The notes beneath the pieces are model-generated. The model saw nothing but the letters and a program-made list of their open reading frames with translations. It did not search any database and was not told the origin of the DNA. 64,000 bases of DNA from the NCBI RefSeq assembly GCF_029894125.1, contig NZ_JARXYZ010000020.1, positions 62,001 through 126,000 of the forward strand, written 5' to 3'. This stretch comes from Kitasatospora sp. MAA19 (lineage in GTDB: Bacteria > Actinomycetota > Actinomycetes > Streptomycetales > Streptomycetaceae). The position numbers and the translations under genes are program-made. The stretch's first letter is position 1. Each line of letters opens with the position of its first letter. Positions 24,363 through 35,763 of the stretch are shown piece by piece.

Positions 24363-25193
24363 TCAGCGCCCGGCGAGGGCCTGCTCGCCCGCCTCGCGCA
24401 TCGCCGCCAGCGGCCCCGGCGCCCGCCCGGTGAAGGCCTCGCTCTGCAGCACCGCCTGGTGCACCAGCAGGTCCAGCCCGCCCAGGACGGTCGCCCCGCG
24501 CTCCGCGCACGCGGCGGCCAGCGCCGTCGGCCACGGGTGGTAGAGCACGTCGAACAGCGCCCCCGGCACGGCGGGCACCGCCTCGGCGAAGGCGTCGGTC
24601 GCGCCGACGGGCGTGGTGGAGACGGTCAGCGGCTGCGCCAGCGCCTCGGCCCCGCGTTCCCAGTCGGCGGTGCGGACGACGACGCCCAGCCGCTCGCCCA
24701 GCTCGGCCATCTCCCGGGCCCGCTCCGCGCTGCGCACGTAGACGGTCACCTCACCGGTGCAGACCTGGGCGAGCGCCGCCAGCGCCGAGGAGGCGGTGGC
24801 CCCGGCGCCCAGCACGGCCGCGCCCGGCACCTCGGTGATGCCGCGCTCGCGCAGCGCGTTCACCAGCCCGGGGACGTCGGTGTTGTCCCCGGTGCGCCGC
24901 CCGTCGGCGGTGAACACCACGGTGTTGACCGCGTCCACCGAGCGGGCCGTCGCGCTCACCTCGTCCAGCAGCGGGATGATCGCCCGCTTCAGCGGCATGG
25001 TCAGCGACAGCCCCGCCCACTCGGCCTCGTCCAGCCCGGCGAGGAAGCCGGGCAGACCGGCCTCGTCCACCTCGAAGCGGTCGTAGCGCCAGCCGTCCAG
25101 CCGGAGCGCCGCGAAGGCGGCCCGGTGCAGGTCCGGCGAGAGCGAGTGGGCGATCGGCGAGCCGAGAACGGCCGCCCGGTGCTTGCTGGTCAA
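24363..25193 (-). CDS. aroE: Shikimate dehydrogenase
   Basis: A 276-residue NADPH-dependent reductase of 3-dehydroshikimate. GSPIAHSLSPDLHRAAF binds shikimate, LSLTMPLK carries the catalytic Lys, and VLGAGATASSALAAL is the dinucleotide loop. The TTG start at 25193 (MTSKHRAAVLG) has GGGAG 8 nt upstream and lies 34 bp after the mltG stop. Confidence 0.94.
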   Translation of the reverse strand: MTSKHRAAVLGSPIAHSLSPDLHRAAFAALRLDGWRYDRFEVDEAGLPGFLAGLDEAEWAGLSLTMPLKRAIIPLLDEVSATARSVDAVNTVVFTADGRRTGDNTDVPGLVNALRERGITEVPGAAVLGAGATASSALAALAQVCTGEVTVYVRSAERAREMAELGERLGVVVRTADWERGAEALAQPLTVSTTPVGATDAFAEAVPAVPGALFDVLYHPWPTALAAACAERGATVLGGLDLLVHQAVLQSEAFTGRAPGPLAAMREAGEQALAGR

Positions 25194-25227
25194 CGCTGCT
25201 TCTCCCTGAACGACTCGCCCGAGCAGG

Positions 25228-27189
25228 CTACTTGGCGGTGGTGCAGTGGACGCGCACCTTGTCGAAGCCCTGGCCGGCCGCCTTGCAGTACTTCTCGACG
25301 TTGGCCGCGTGCTCCTTGTCCGTCTCCGCGAAGAGGGTATGGGTCGGGTCCATCGCGATGAAGTACAGCCACTTGCCGTCCGCCGGGTTGAGCACCGCCT
25401 TGATCGCCGCGTCACCCGGGTTGGAGATCGGTGTGGGCGGCAGGCCCGGGTTTCGGTAGGTGTTGTACTTGTTGGACGCGTCGTCGATTTCCTTCTTGTC
25501 GAGCTGCGTGCGACCGAGCGAGTACTGCAGCGTGGTGTCCATGCCGAGGGTGTGCTGCGTCGCGTCGCTGGAGAGGCGGTTCTGGATGGTCCTCGCCATC
25601 TTGGCGAAGTCGTCCGTGTTGTTGCCCTCGCGCTGCAGGATGCTCGCCTCGATGACCACCTCGTACGCGGTCTTGAGACCGGCCTTGGAGGCGTCGGCGT
25701 CCAGGTTCGCGTACTTGTCGGTGGCGTTCTTCACCATCTGCTTGAGCAGGTCCTCGGGCTTCATGCCCTCGGCGATGTTGTAACGCGTCGGCCAGAGGAA
25801 GCCCTCGATGTTGCCGTTCGCGTACGCGGGCAGGCCGAGGTTGGCGACCTGGGCCTTGGCGACGCCCGCCGTGGTGCCCGGCGACAGCTTCAGCTTCCCG
25901 TCGATGATGGTGTAGATGTCGGCGGCGGTCTTGCCCTCGGGGATGACCAGCCCCTCGCCACCGGCCTGTTGGAGGAGGCCCTGGAGCGCGGCCGCGGCCG
26001 GCATCTCCTTCTTCAGCGCGTAGAAGCCCGGCTGGATGGTGGTGCACTTGGGCTCGGCGCTGCAGGCCTTGCTGAACGCGTCGACGCTCTTGACCACGCC
26101 GGCGGTCTTCAGCGCGAGGCCGATCTGCCCGCCGACCGCGCCGGACTTGACCTCGACCTGGACGGAATCGGTGCCCTCGCCCTGGAAGTCCGGCGCCGGG
26201 CCGAAGTGGTCCTGGTAGAAGCCGTAGCCCCACCAGCCGGCGCCGCCCAGCGCGCCGATCAGCACCAGCGCGACCAGGAGGCAGGCCCCGCCGTTGCGGC
26301 GGCCGGACTTCTTGCCCTTCTCCTTGCGCTTCTTCTTCGCGTCGCGGGAGTCGTCCTCCTCGCCGAGGAAGCCGGCCTGCTCGGGGTCGCCGTCCTCGTC
26401 CCGGTACTCGGCGTCCTCGTGGCGACCGTCCTCGTACCGGCCATCCCCATGAGGGCCCTCCTCGTGGCCGTCCCACTCGTCGGTCTCGGGCCCGTGCCCG
26501 CCCACCGGGTCGGCGCCGGCCTCCAGCGCGGCGGCCTCGGCCTCCCAGTCGATGCCGTCCGGGCCGGGGCCCGCGGGCACGACCGGCTCCGGCTCCGGCG
26601 CCGCCCGCCGCCGGCCCCGCGGCTGCCCGGGCTGCGCGCCCTGTTGCGGCATCCCCGGCTGCTGCTGCACACCGGGCTGCTGCGGGGACATCCCCGGCTG
26701 CTGCCCCATGCCCGGCTGCGGCTGTCCGCCCGGGAACCCCTGCTCCTGATACCCCTGCGGGTACCCCTGCTGCGGCACCTGCTGGGGCATCTGCTGCTGC
26801 GGATACCCCTGCTGCGGCATCTGCTGCTGCGGCATCTGCTGCTGTTGCGGGTACCCCTGCTGCCCCTGCTGCTGCGGGTAGCCCTGCTGCGGCATCTGCT
26901 GGGGCATCTGCTGCTGCGGATACTGCTGCTGCTCGCCCGGGAACCCTTGCTGCTGATACCCCTGCGGGTACCCCTGCTGCGCCATCTGCTGCGGCATCTG
27001 TTGCTGCGGATACCCCTGCTGCTGCCCGTCCCCGTACGGCTGTTGGACCGGCTGGCCCTGCTGGGGATACTGCTGCTGCCACTGGCCGTCCTGCTGGCCG
27101 GGGACCGGCTGCTGGCCGCCGTACCCGGGGTCACCGGGGTGCCACGGCTCGGAGCCCTGGGGGCCGTAGCCCCGACCCAGATCGGTCAT
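25228..27189 (-). CDS. mltG: Endolytic transglycosylase MltG with Gln-rich cytoplasmic region
   Basis: A 653-residue inner-membrane lytic transglycosylase that cuts nascent peptidoglycan. Residues 30-190 are Q/P/G/Y-rich degenerate repeats (QQGYPQQQMPQQ type), then an acidic stretch, a basic KKKRKEKGKKSGRR (285-298), and one TM helix (301-322). The extracytoplasmic YceG domain carries the catalytic Glu521 in ASILQREG and ends with NPGLPPTPISNPG. E. coli MltG lacks the long N-terminal region. Second of two adjacent paralogues. Confidence 0.93.
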   Translation of the reverse strand: MTDLGRGYGPQGSEPWHPGDPGYGGQQPVPGQQDGQWQQQYPQQGQPVQQPYGDGQQQGYPQQQMPQQMAQQGYPQGYQQQGFPGEQQQYPQQQMPQQMPQQGYPQQQGQQGYPQQQQMPQQQMPQQGYPQQQMPQQVPQQGYPQGYQEQGFPGGQPQPGMGQQPGMSPQQPGVQQQPGMPQQGAQPGQPRGRRRAAPEPEPVVPAGPGPDGIDWEAEAAALEAGADPVGGHGPETDEWDGHEEGPHGDGRYEDGRHEDAEYRDEDGDPEQAGFLGEEDDSRDAKKKRKEKGKKSGRRNGGACLLVALVLIGALGGAGWWGYGFYQDHFGPAPDFQGEGTDSVQVEVKSGAVGGQIGLALKTAGVVKSVDAFSKACSAEPKCTTIQPGFYALKKEMPAAAALQGLLQQAGGEGLVIPEGKTAADIYTIIDGKLKLSPGTTAGVAKAQVANLGLPAYANGNIEGFLWPTRYNIAEGMKPEDLLKQMVKNATDKYANLDADASKAGLKTAYEVVIEASILQREGNNTDDFAKMARTIQNRLSSDATQHTLGMDTTLQYSLGRTQLDKKEIDDASNKYNTYRNPGLPPTPISNPGDAAIKAVLNPADGKWLYFIAMDPTHTLFAETDKEHAANVEKYCKAAGQGFDKVRVHCTTAK

Positions 27190-27352
27190 TGATCCCCTTA
27201 ACCGACGAAGACGGCCGGAGGATCGGACCGGCCGTCCGGGACGCGGTCCCGGCTGATTCTCGAACCGGCGTGCTAGCGCAGCGCCTGGGAGGAGACGTTA
27301 CCGTACCGCAGTCGTGCCCCTGGCAGGGCGGATGTGCCACCGGTGTCCGACC

Positions 27353-28690
27353 TCACCCACCGGTGGCGCCGTCCGTCGGCGCCGGCGGAGCGGAGGCGGC
27401 GGCCGACCCGGAGGCCGCCGCCGACGCGGCGGCGGAACCCGCAGGCGACGCCGAGGGCACCCCCGACGGCGAGCCCGACGGCGACCCGGAGGGCGACCCC
27501 GACGGCGCGGCCGAGTCGCTCGGCTTCGCCGACGCCCGGTTGGCGTTGAACTCCGCGACGTTGCGCTGCTGCACCTCGAAGCTGTCGGTGAAGCGGGTGT
27601 CCCCCGGTTTCACGGTGACGAAGTAGAGCCAGTCCCCCGGCACCGGGTCCAGTGCCGCCATGATCGCCTGCCGCCCCGGATTGGAGATCGGCGTGGGCGG
27701 CAGCCCGGGGTGCAGGTAGGTGTTGTACGGGGAGTCCAGCCTGGTGTCGGTCACCGTGGTGTTCAGGGTCGACCGGCCGAGCGCGTAGTTGATCGTGGAG
27801 TCGAGCTGCAGCGGCATCGCCCTGGCCAGCCGGTTGTAGATCACCCGCGCCACCCGGCCCATGTCCTCGGTGTTGTCGGCCTCGCCCTGGACCATGCTGG
27901 CCACCGTCACCAGCCCGTACAGGCTCTGCCCGAGGTTCTGCGCGACGACGTTCGCGTCATCCCGGCTGAACTCCTTGCCGGCCCGGTCCACCATCTGTTT
28001 CAGCAGCTCGATCGCGGTGGTCCCGTCGGTGACGCTGTACGTCGCGGGGAACAGGTAGCCCTCGGGGCTGCCCTTGGTGAAGTCCGGCAGGCCCAGTTCG
28101 GCGCCCTGCTCCTGGGCGGTGCGCTGGGTGGTGCCGTCCGGCAGGCCCAGCTTCCGGTCGATCGCCGCGTAGATCTGGTAACCGCGCCAGCCCTCGGGGA
28201 TGGTCAAGCCGTTGGCGTTGGCCGGGTCGATCAGTACGGCCAGCGCGGCCGCGGCCGACATCCGCTGCTTCATCGTGTACGTGCCGGGCTGGATCCGCCC
28301 GGCCGCCGCGGCGCTGCCCTTGGCCTCCCGGGTGAAGGCGAGCGAACTGGCGACCACCCCGTTGCGCACCAGCGCGTACGCGATCTGGGACAGCCCCGCC
28401 CCCTCCGGCACCGAGACCTGGACGCTGCCGGTGCCCTGCCCCGCGTAGTCGGCGGCGACCGGGGGTTTGCGCTGCTCCTGCCACCAGGCGTAGCCGGTGA
28501 GGCCCACCCCGCCGAACACCCCGATCAGGGAGAGCGCGGTGAGCGCGCAGGCCAGCCCGTTACGCCGTCGGTGCGGATCCGGTGCATCGGAGCGCGTACG
28601 GGGCGCGCCCGGCGGGCGACCCTCCGGCTCCAGCACCGGCGCACCCAGGTGCCCGGGCGTGAGCCCCGGGTGGAAGTCCTGGTCGGTCAT
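27353..28690 (-). CDS. mltG: Endolytic transglycosylase MltG, second paralogue
   Basis: A 445-residue relative of the next gene, with a short cytoplasmic tail, TM helix at 45-70, and the YceG domain with catalytic Glu270 in ASMVQGEA and the HPGLPPTPISNPG motif. The C-terminus is a Ser/Pro/Gly/Ala-rich tail (about residues 395-445), probably extracellular and disordered. The two paralogues share domain order but differ in their ends, which suggests duplication followed by specialisation, perhaps for tip growth and septation (inference). Confidence 0.92.
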   Translation of the reverse strand: MTDQDFHPGLTPGHLGAPVLEPEGRPPGAPRTRSDAPDPHRRRNGLACALTALSLIGVFGGVGLTGYAWWQEQRKPPVAADYAGQGTGSVQVSVPEGAGLSQIAYALVRNGVVASSLAFTREAKGSAAAAGRIQPGTYTMKQRMSAAAALAVLIDPANANGLTIPEGWRGYQIYAAIDRKLGLPDGTTQRTAQEQGAELGLPDFTKGSPEGYLFPATYSVTDGTTAIELLKQMVDRAGKEFSRDDANVVAQNLGQSLYGLVTVASMVQGEADNTEDMGRVARVIYNRLARAMPLQLDSTINYALGRSTLNTTVTDTRLDSPYNTYLHPGLPPTPISNPGRQAIMAALDPVPGDWLYFVTVKPGDTRFTDSFEVQQRNVAEFNANRASAKPSDSAAPSGSPSGSPSGSPSGVPSASPAGSAAASAAASGSAAASAPPAPTDGATGG

Positions 28691-28728
28691 GGCTCGCGTC
28701 CCCTCGGCGGTCCCGGAACGAACGAAAA

Positions 28729-28758
28729 GGGTCCGTGCGGACGCGTCCGCACGGACCC
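28729..28758 (-). terminator. Intrinsic terminator after ruvX
   Basis: A 30-bp perfect palindrome, GGGTCCGTGCGGACG and its complement, followed on the minus strand by TTTTC. It ends the alaS-ruvX transcript before the mltG genes. Confidence 0.8.
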
Positions 28759-28784
28759 CTCACCGGGACGTTAGATCAGGCCGG

Positions 28785-29263
28785 TCAGCCGACCGCCTCG
28801 ACGCTCTCACCGGGCGGGCGTCCGCTCACCCGTTCGGACTCAAGGGCGGTCTGCAGGATCACCACCGCAGCGGCCTGGTCGACCACCGAGCGACCCTTCT
28901 TCGCCTTGACGCCCGAGGCGCGCAGCCCGTGGGTGGCGGTGACGGTCGACATCCGCTCGTCGACCAGCCGGACCGGCACCGGGTAGAGCCGGTTGGCCAG
29001 CCGGGCGGCGTACCCGCGGACCTTCTCCGCCGCCGGGCCCTCCTTGCCGCTCAACGAGCGCGGCAGCCCGACGATCACCTCCATCGCCTCGTACTCGTCG
29101 ACGATGGCGGCGATCCTGGCCTGCGACTTCGCTCCGGCCGGGACGGTCTCCACGGGGGTGGCGAGCACCCCGTCGGGGTCGCAGGACGCGACCCCGATCC
29201 GGGCGTCACCGACGTCGACGGCGATCCGCCGCCCGCGCCGGAAGGGTCTTTCCACCTGCTCCA

Positions 29264-29264
<1 letters not shown>
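28785..29264 (-). CDS. ruvX: RuvX/YqgF family pre-16S rRNA nuclease (putative Holliday junction resolvase)
   Basis: A 159-residue RNase H-like nuclease. The acidic residues are in AVDVGDARIG (Asp17), LVDERMST (Glu103) and VVDQAAA (Asp129). The family matures the 16S 5' end in E. coli and has been called a resolvase in older annotation. Its ATG overlaps the alaS stop by 1 nt. Confidence 0.92.
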
Positions 29265-31932
<2,668 letters not shown>

Positions 31933-31933
<1 letters not shown>

Positions 31934-32355
31934 TATTGGTCCTTCCGGTTCGGGGTGCCGCCCCGCTGCGGCAGTGCGCGGCGGGGCGTTTCTTCAGTGG
32001 CTTGGGGTGTGGTGCGGGCGCTGCTGGACGAAGGCAGGGCGGCGGCCGGGCTGCCGGGCGCCGCCGAGATAGCTCGGTACTGCGGCTCGCCCCTGGCCAC
32101 CCGGCGGCGCCGGGGCTCGACCACGGCGGTGCCGTGCAGTCCGAGGTCGTCGCGCAGCTGCTCCTCGCGCTCGGTCATGCCCGCCCGCACGTCCTGGGCG
32201 AACTGCTTGGCCAGGTCGCCCAGGTGCAGCGCACCGCGCGTGGCGGTGCCGGAGAGGCTGTCCGGGGTGAGCCGGTGCACGGCCTCGTTGGCCTTGTTCA
32301 TGGCCCAGACGGTGGCACCGGCACCGACCGCCATCCAGAAGACGCGTCGCACCAT
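31933..32355 (-). CDS. DUF6167-like small membrane-associated protein
   Basis: A 140-residue protein with a short hydrophobic N-terminus (VFWMAVGAGATVWAM), an amphipathic middle and a Pro/Ser/Arg-rich tail. It resembles the streptomycete protein usually found between the DUF948 gene and alaS. It starts 4 nt after the DUF948 stop and its stop overlaps alaS. Function unknown; the constant neighbourhood suggests a link to envelope or cell-division proteins but proves nothing. Confidence 0.75.
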
Positions 32356-32359
32356 GCCG

Positions 32360-32833
32360 TCAGCCCCTCACCGCGCGCCGGACCCGGGAGAGCAGGCCGT
32401 TCCTGGGCGCGGTCGCGGCGCGCACCTCGGCCCGGATCAGCCGGGCCAGCTCCTCGCGCTCGCCGCTCTGCGACGGCACGGACGGCTGGCCGCCCTGCTG
32501 CTTGGCGACGGCCTTGCGGACGCCGTAGCTGAAGGCCGCGACCTTCACCAGCGGCCCGCCCAGGGTCGCGGCGACGGTGGAGGACAGCGCGTTGGCGTTG
32601 GCGGCGGCGTCCTGCACGTTCGCGGTGATCTCGTCCACCCGCTCCAACTGCTCGTTGGCGCTGCGCACGGCGGCGCCCGCGTCGCTCAACAGCGGGACGG
32701 CCTGCTCGGTGACGGCGGAGACCAGGACGGTGGCCTCCTTCAGCACCCGCGAGAGGCGGACCAGCACCACGGCGAGCAGGGTGACCAGGACCGCCCAGAA
32801 CACGGCGACGAGCAACCCGGCCAGCTCTCCCAC
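32360..32833 (-). CDS. DUF948-family membrane protein
   Basis: A 157-residue protein with an N-terminal TM helix (LAGLLVAVFWAVLVTLLAVVL) and a coiled-coil-like helix (about 25-85) typical of DUF948. The GTG at 32833 has AAAGG 5 nt upstream; another GTG two codons earlier is possible. A C-terminal basic tail (RNGLLSRVRRAVRG) could be cytoplasmic. Role unknown. First gene of the unit that leads into alaS. Confidence 0.8.
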   Translation of the reverse strand: MGELAGLLVAVFWAVLVTLLAVVLVRLSRVLKEATVLVSAVTEQAVPLLSDAGAAVRSANEQLERVDEITANVQDAAANANALSSTVAATLGGPLVKVAAFSYGVRKAVAKQQGGQPSVPSQSGEREELARLIRAEVRAATAPRNGLLSRVRRAVRG

Positions 32834-33069
32834 GGACACCTTTGCGCGCTCCCTCGCCTTGCTGTTCTCCAAACGGAACCCTATCGCGCCGACGCCCGGT
32901 TTCCGGACCGGGTTATCGGCGGGCCCGCCCGGTGGATCCGGTCGGGTGTGCGAACCGCGCGCGTAACCTACCGGCCGGTCACCTCGTTCTGCCAGGCGGG
33001 CCGTCGCCCGTACGGCCCGACGCACGTCCGGGCCGTGTCGGTCCGGGCCAGGAACACGGGGAGCAGCGG

Positions 33070-35298
33070 TTGGCCGGCGACTGGACAACACCGCCCGGGG
33101 AGCCCGGGGCGTGGCCGCGCGAGCCGGAGCCCGGCCGGCTGCCGGCCGAGGTGACGTGCTTCGTCGGACGGCGGCGGGAGCTGGCCGAGCTGGCGGGCCT
33201 GCTGGCCGCCGCCCGGCTGGTGACGGTGACCGGCCCGGGCGGGGTCGGCAAGAGCCGGCTGGCGCTGCGCGCGGCGGCCCGGGCGGCCGGCGCCTTCCCG
33301 GACGGCACCTGGCTGGTGGAGGTGGCCCCGGTGCAGGACCCGCTGCTGCTCGGCCACGCGGTGCTGGAGGCACTGCGGCTGACCGACGGCACCGCCCGCC
33401 CGCCGCTGGACGTCCTGACCGAGCGGCTGTCCGGTCGGCGCCTGCTGCTGGTGCTGGACGGCTGCGAGCACCTGGTGGAGGCCTGCGCGGAGCTGGCGGA
33501 CGCGCTGCTGCGGGCACTGCCCGGGCTGCGGGTGCTGGCCACCAGCCGCGCCGTGCTGCGGGCCACGGGCGAGTACCTGCTCACCCTGGCCCCGTTGCCG
33601 GTCGGCCCACTACCGGACCGCCCGGTAGGGCCCGACGCGCTGCCGGACGCGGTGCGGCTGTTCGCCGACCGAGCCAGGGCGGTGCTGCCGTCCTTCGCGG
33701 TGACCGAGGCCAACGCCGAGGCGGTGAGCCTGCTCTGCCGCCGTCTGGACGGCATCCCGCTGGCGGTGGAACTGGCGGCCGGGCGGCTGCGGGCGCTGTC
33801 GGTGGAGCAGATCACCGCGCGGCTGGACGACCGGTTCCGGCTGCTCACCGGCGGCTCCCGGACGGCCCTGCCACGGCACCAGACGCTGCGCACGACGATC
33901 GGTTGGAGCCATGAGCTCTGCACCGTGCAGGAACGTTTACTCTGGGCCCGCCTGTCGATCTTCGCCGGCAGTTTCGACCTGGAGGCCGCCGAGTACGTCT
34001 GCGCCGGCGAGGGCCTGGAGTCCGAGGACGTGCTCGACCTGCTCGACGAGCTGGTCGGCAAGTCCGTGGTGCTGCGCGAGGACAGCGCCTTCGGCGTCCG
34101 CTTCCGGCTGCTGGACACCCTGCGCGAGTACGGCGGCCGATGGCTGCGCGCCGCCGGCGAGGAGCGGCGGCTGCTGCACCGCCACCGCGACTGGTACCTG
34201 GGCGTGGCCACCTGGGGCGAGGTCGAGTGGTTCGGTCCCCGACAGGCGGAGACCGCCGAGCGCACCGGGCTCGCCCACACCAACCTCCGCGCGGCGCTGG
34301 AGTTCTGCCTGACCGAGCCCGGCGAGGAGCAGATCGCCCTGCTGCTGGCGGGCACGCTGTGGTTCTACTGGGTCGGCTGCGGCCACCTCGGCGAGGGCCG
34401 GCACTGGCTGGAGCGCGCGCTCGCCCTGGACCGTGAGCCGACCCAGGCCCGCGCCAAGGCCCTCTGGGTGACCGGCTACACGGCCACCCTGCAGGGCGAC
34501 CTGGAGACGGCCCGCCCGGCGCTGGAGGAGTGCCGCCGCCAGGCCCTGACCACCGGCGACGACCGGGCGCTCGCCTACGCCGTCCACCGGCAGGGCTGCG
34601 TGGCCCTGATCGGCGACGACCCGGACCGCGCCGCCGAACTCTTCGAGGAGGCGCTCTGGCACTACCGGACCATCGGCGAGCTCAACAGCAACGTCGTGAT
34701 GGCCATGTTCGAGCTGGGCCTCGCCTGCCTGTTCCAGGGCGACCTGGAGAGCGGCGAGCTCTGGTTCGGCCAGGCCCGCGAGCTGTGCGAGGAGCACGGC
34801 GAGCAGTGGGCGTACGCGTACGTGCTGTACGCGATGGCGTACGCGCACTGGCTGGACGGAGCCGTCCGGCAGGCCCGCGCGCTGGCCCGGGAGAGCCTGC
34901 GGCTGAACCACCTGTTCCACGACCTGCTGGGCATCGTGCTGGCGATCGACCTGCTGGCACTGCTGGAGACCGAGCCGAACGGCCCCGACGCGCCGGGCGA
35001 CCTGTGCGAGGCCCGGGTGCTGCAGGGCGCCTCACACCGGATCTGGCGCACGGTCGGCATGCCCTTCCTGGGCTCGCGGTGCTTCTTCGGCCCGCACCAG
35101 GAGTGCGCGGAGCGGGCCCGGACGGGGCTGACCGAGCAGGAGTACGAGGAGCACTACGAGGCGGGGGCCCGGCTCGACCTGGACGCCGCGGTCTCCCGGG
35201 CGCTCGGCGGCGGCGAGTCGGCGGACGGCCCGGAGCCGGGGGCCGGGCCGTGCTCGGTGCCGCCCGCGCCGGCGCCCTCGCCGGCCCGGAATAGTTGA
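33070..35298 (+). CDS. AfsR/LuxR-like STAND ATPase without DNA-binding domain
   Basis: A 742-residue protein. It opens near FVGRRRELAEL, with Walker A GPGGVGKS (55-62), Walker B LLLVLD (125-130), and RLDGIPLAVELAAGRL, the STAND helical signature, near residue 240. The C-terminal half is TPR-like helices. Proteins with this ATPase usually end in a LuxR helix-turn-helix; this one ends in a Pro/Ala-rich tail without it. The TTG start (33070) has GGGGAG 6 nt upstream. Probably a signalling ATPase; partner unknown. Confidence 0.82.
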   Translation: MAGDWTTPPGEPGAWPREPEPGRLPAEVTCFVGRRRELAELAGLLAAARLVTVTGPGGVGKSRLALRAAARAAGAFPDGTWLVEVAPVQDPLLLGHAVLEALRLTDGTARPPLDVLTERLSGRRLLLVLDGCEHLVEACAELADALLRALPGLRVLATSRAVLRATGEYLLTLAPLPVGPLPDRPVGPDALPDAVRLFADRARAVLPSFAVTEANAEAVSLLCRRLDGIPLAVELAAGRLRALSVEQITARLDDRFRLLTGGSRTALPRHQTLRTTIGWSHELCTVQERLLWARLSIFAGSFDLEAAEYVCAGEGLESEDVLDLLDELVGKSVVLREDSAFGVRFRLLDTLREYGGRWLRAAGEERRLLHRHRDWYLGVATWGEVEWFGPRQAETAERTGLAHTNLRAALEFCLTEPGEEQIALLLAGTLWFYWVGCGHLGEGRHWLERALALDREPTQARAKALWVTGYTATLQGDLETARPALEECRRQALTTGDDRALAYAVHRQGCVALIGDDPDRAAELFEEALWHYRTIGELNSNVVMAMFELGLACLFQGDLESGELWFGQARELCEEHGEQWAYAYVLYAMAYAHWLDGAVRQARALARESLRLNHLFHDLLGIVLAIDLLALLETEPNGPDAPGDLCEARVLQGASHRIWRTVGMPFLGSRCFFGPHQECAERARTGLTEQEYEEHYEAGARLDLDAAVSRALGGGESADGPEPGAGPCSVPPAPAPSPARNS

Positions 35299-35348
35299 AA
35301 CTTGTCCATTGCTTGAGGAGGCAAGGAACCACCCGGAAGGAGCACCCC

Positions 35349-35675
35349 GTGGCCGTGAACACCGCCGCCGACGAGTACCGCCTCGCGACCTTCTACTTCG
35401 AGTCCAAGGCGTACACCGACGCCGCCCGCATGCTGGAGGGCGTACTGGCCGAGGAGCCGGCCAACCTCTCCGTCCGGCTGCTGCTGGCCCGCAGCTACTA
35501 CCACTCCGCCCAACTCCACCGCGCCGAGGCCGAGTTGCGCCGGATCCTCGACATCGACCCGGTCGAGGACTACGCCCGGCTGATGCTCGGCCGCACCCTG
35601 GAGCGCCAGAGCCGCCACGAGGAGGCCCGCCCGCACCTGCGGCTGGCCGCCGCGATGACCGGCGAGGACTGGTAG
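35349..35675 (+). CDS. Tetratricopeptide-repeat protein
   Basis: A 108-residue protein of about three TPR units (EYRLATFYFESKAYTDAARM; LLLARSYYHSAQLHRAEAEL; LMLGRTLERQSRHEEARPHL). The GTG at 35349 has AAGGAG 7 nt upstream. It follows the ATPase gene by 50 bp on the same strand. An adaptor role is plausible; no enzymatic motif is present. Confidence 0.85.
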   Translation: MAVNTAADEYRLATFYFESKAYTDAARMLEGVLAEEPANLSVRLLLARSYYHSAQLHRAEAELRRILDIDPVEDYARLMLGRTLERQSRHEEARPHLRLAAAMTGEDW

Positions 35676-35694
35676 ACCGGGGGCAGCGGAAACG

Positions 35695-35732
35695 GCGAGC
35701 CCCCGCCGCCTCGAAAGGCGACGGGGGCTCGC
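35695..35732. terminator. Bidirectional terminator between the TPR gene and rpsD
   Basis: GCGAGCCCCCG (35695-35705) pairs with CGGGGGCTCGC (35722-35732), with further CGCCT/AGGCG pairing inside and a short loop, between convergent genes. Confidence 0.65.
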
Positions 35733-35763
35733 TGAGGTACCGCAGGTGCGGAACCGTCGCGGG

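Noticed and set aside
26700..27080. CRISPR-like regularity
   Set aside because: The repeats are irregular, in frame and code for a Gln-rich protein; there are no spacers of constant length.
25246..27192. Leu-rich open frame opposite the Gln-rich mltG
   Set aside because: The LLLRIPLLRHLL repeats are only the complement of the Gln/Pro repeats, not membrane helices.
28729..28758. 30-bp palindrome as a protein-binding operator
   Set aside because: The T-run on the minus strand directly after it and its position after ruvX fit an intrinsic terminator better.
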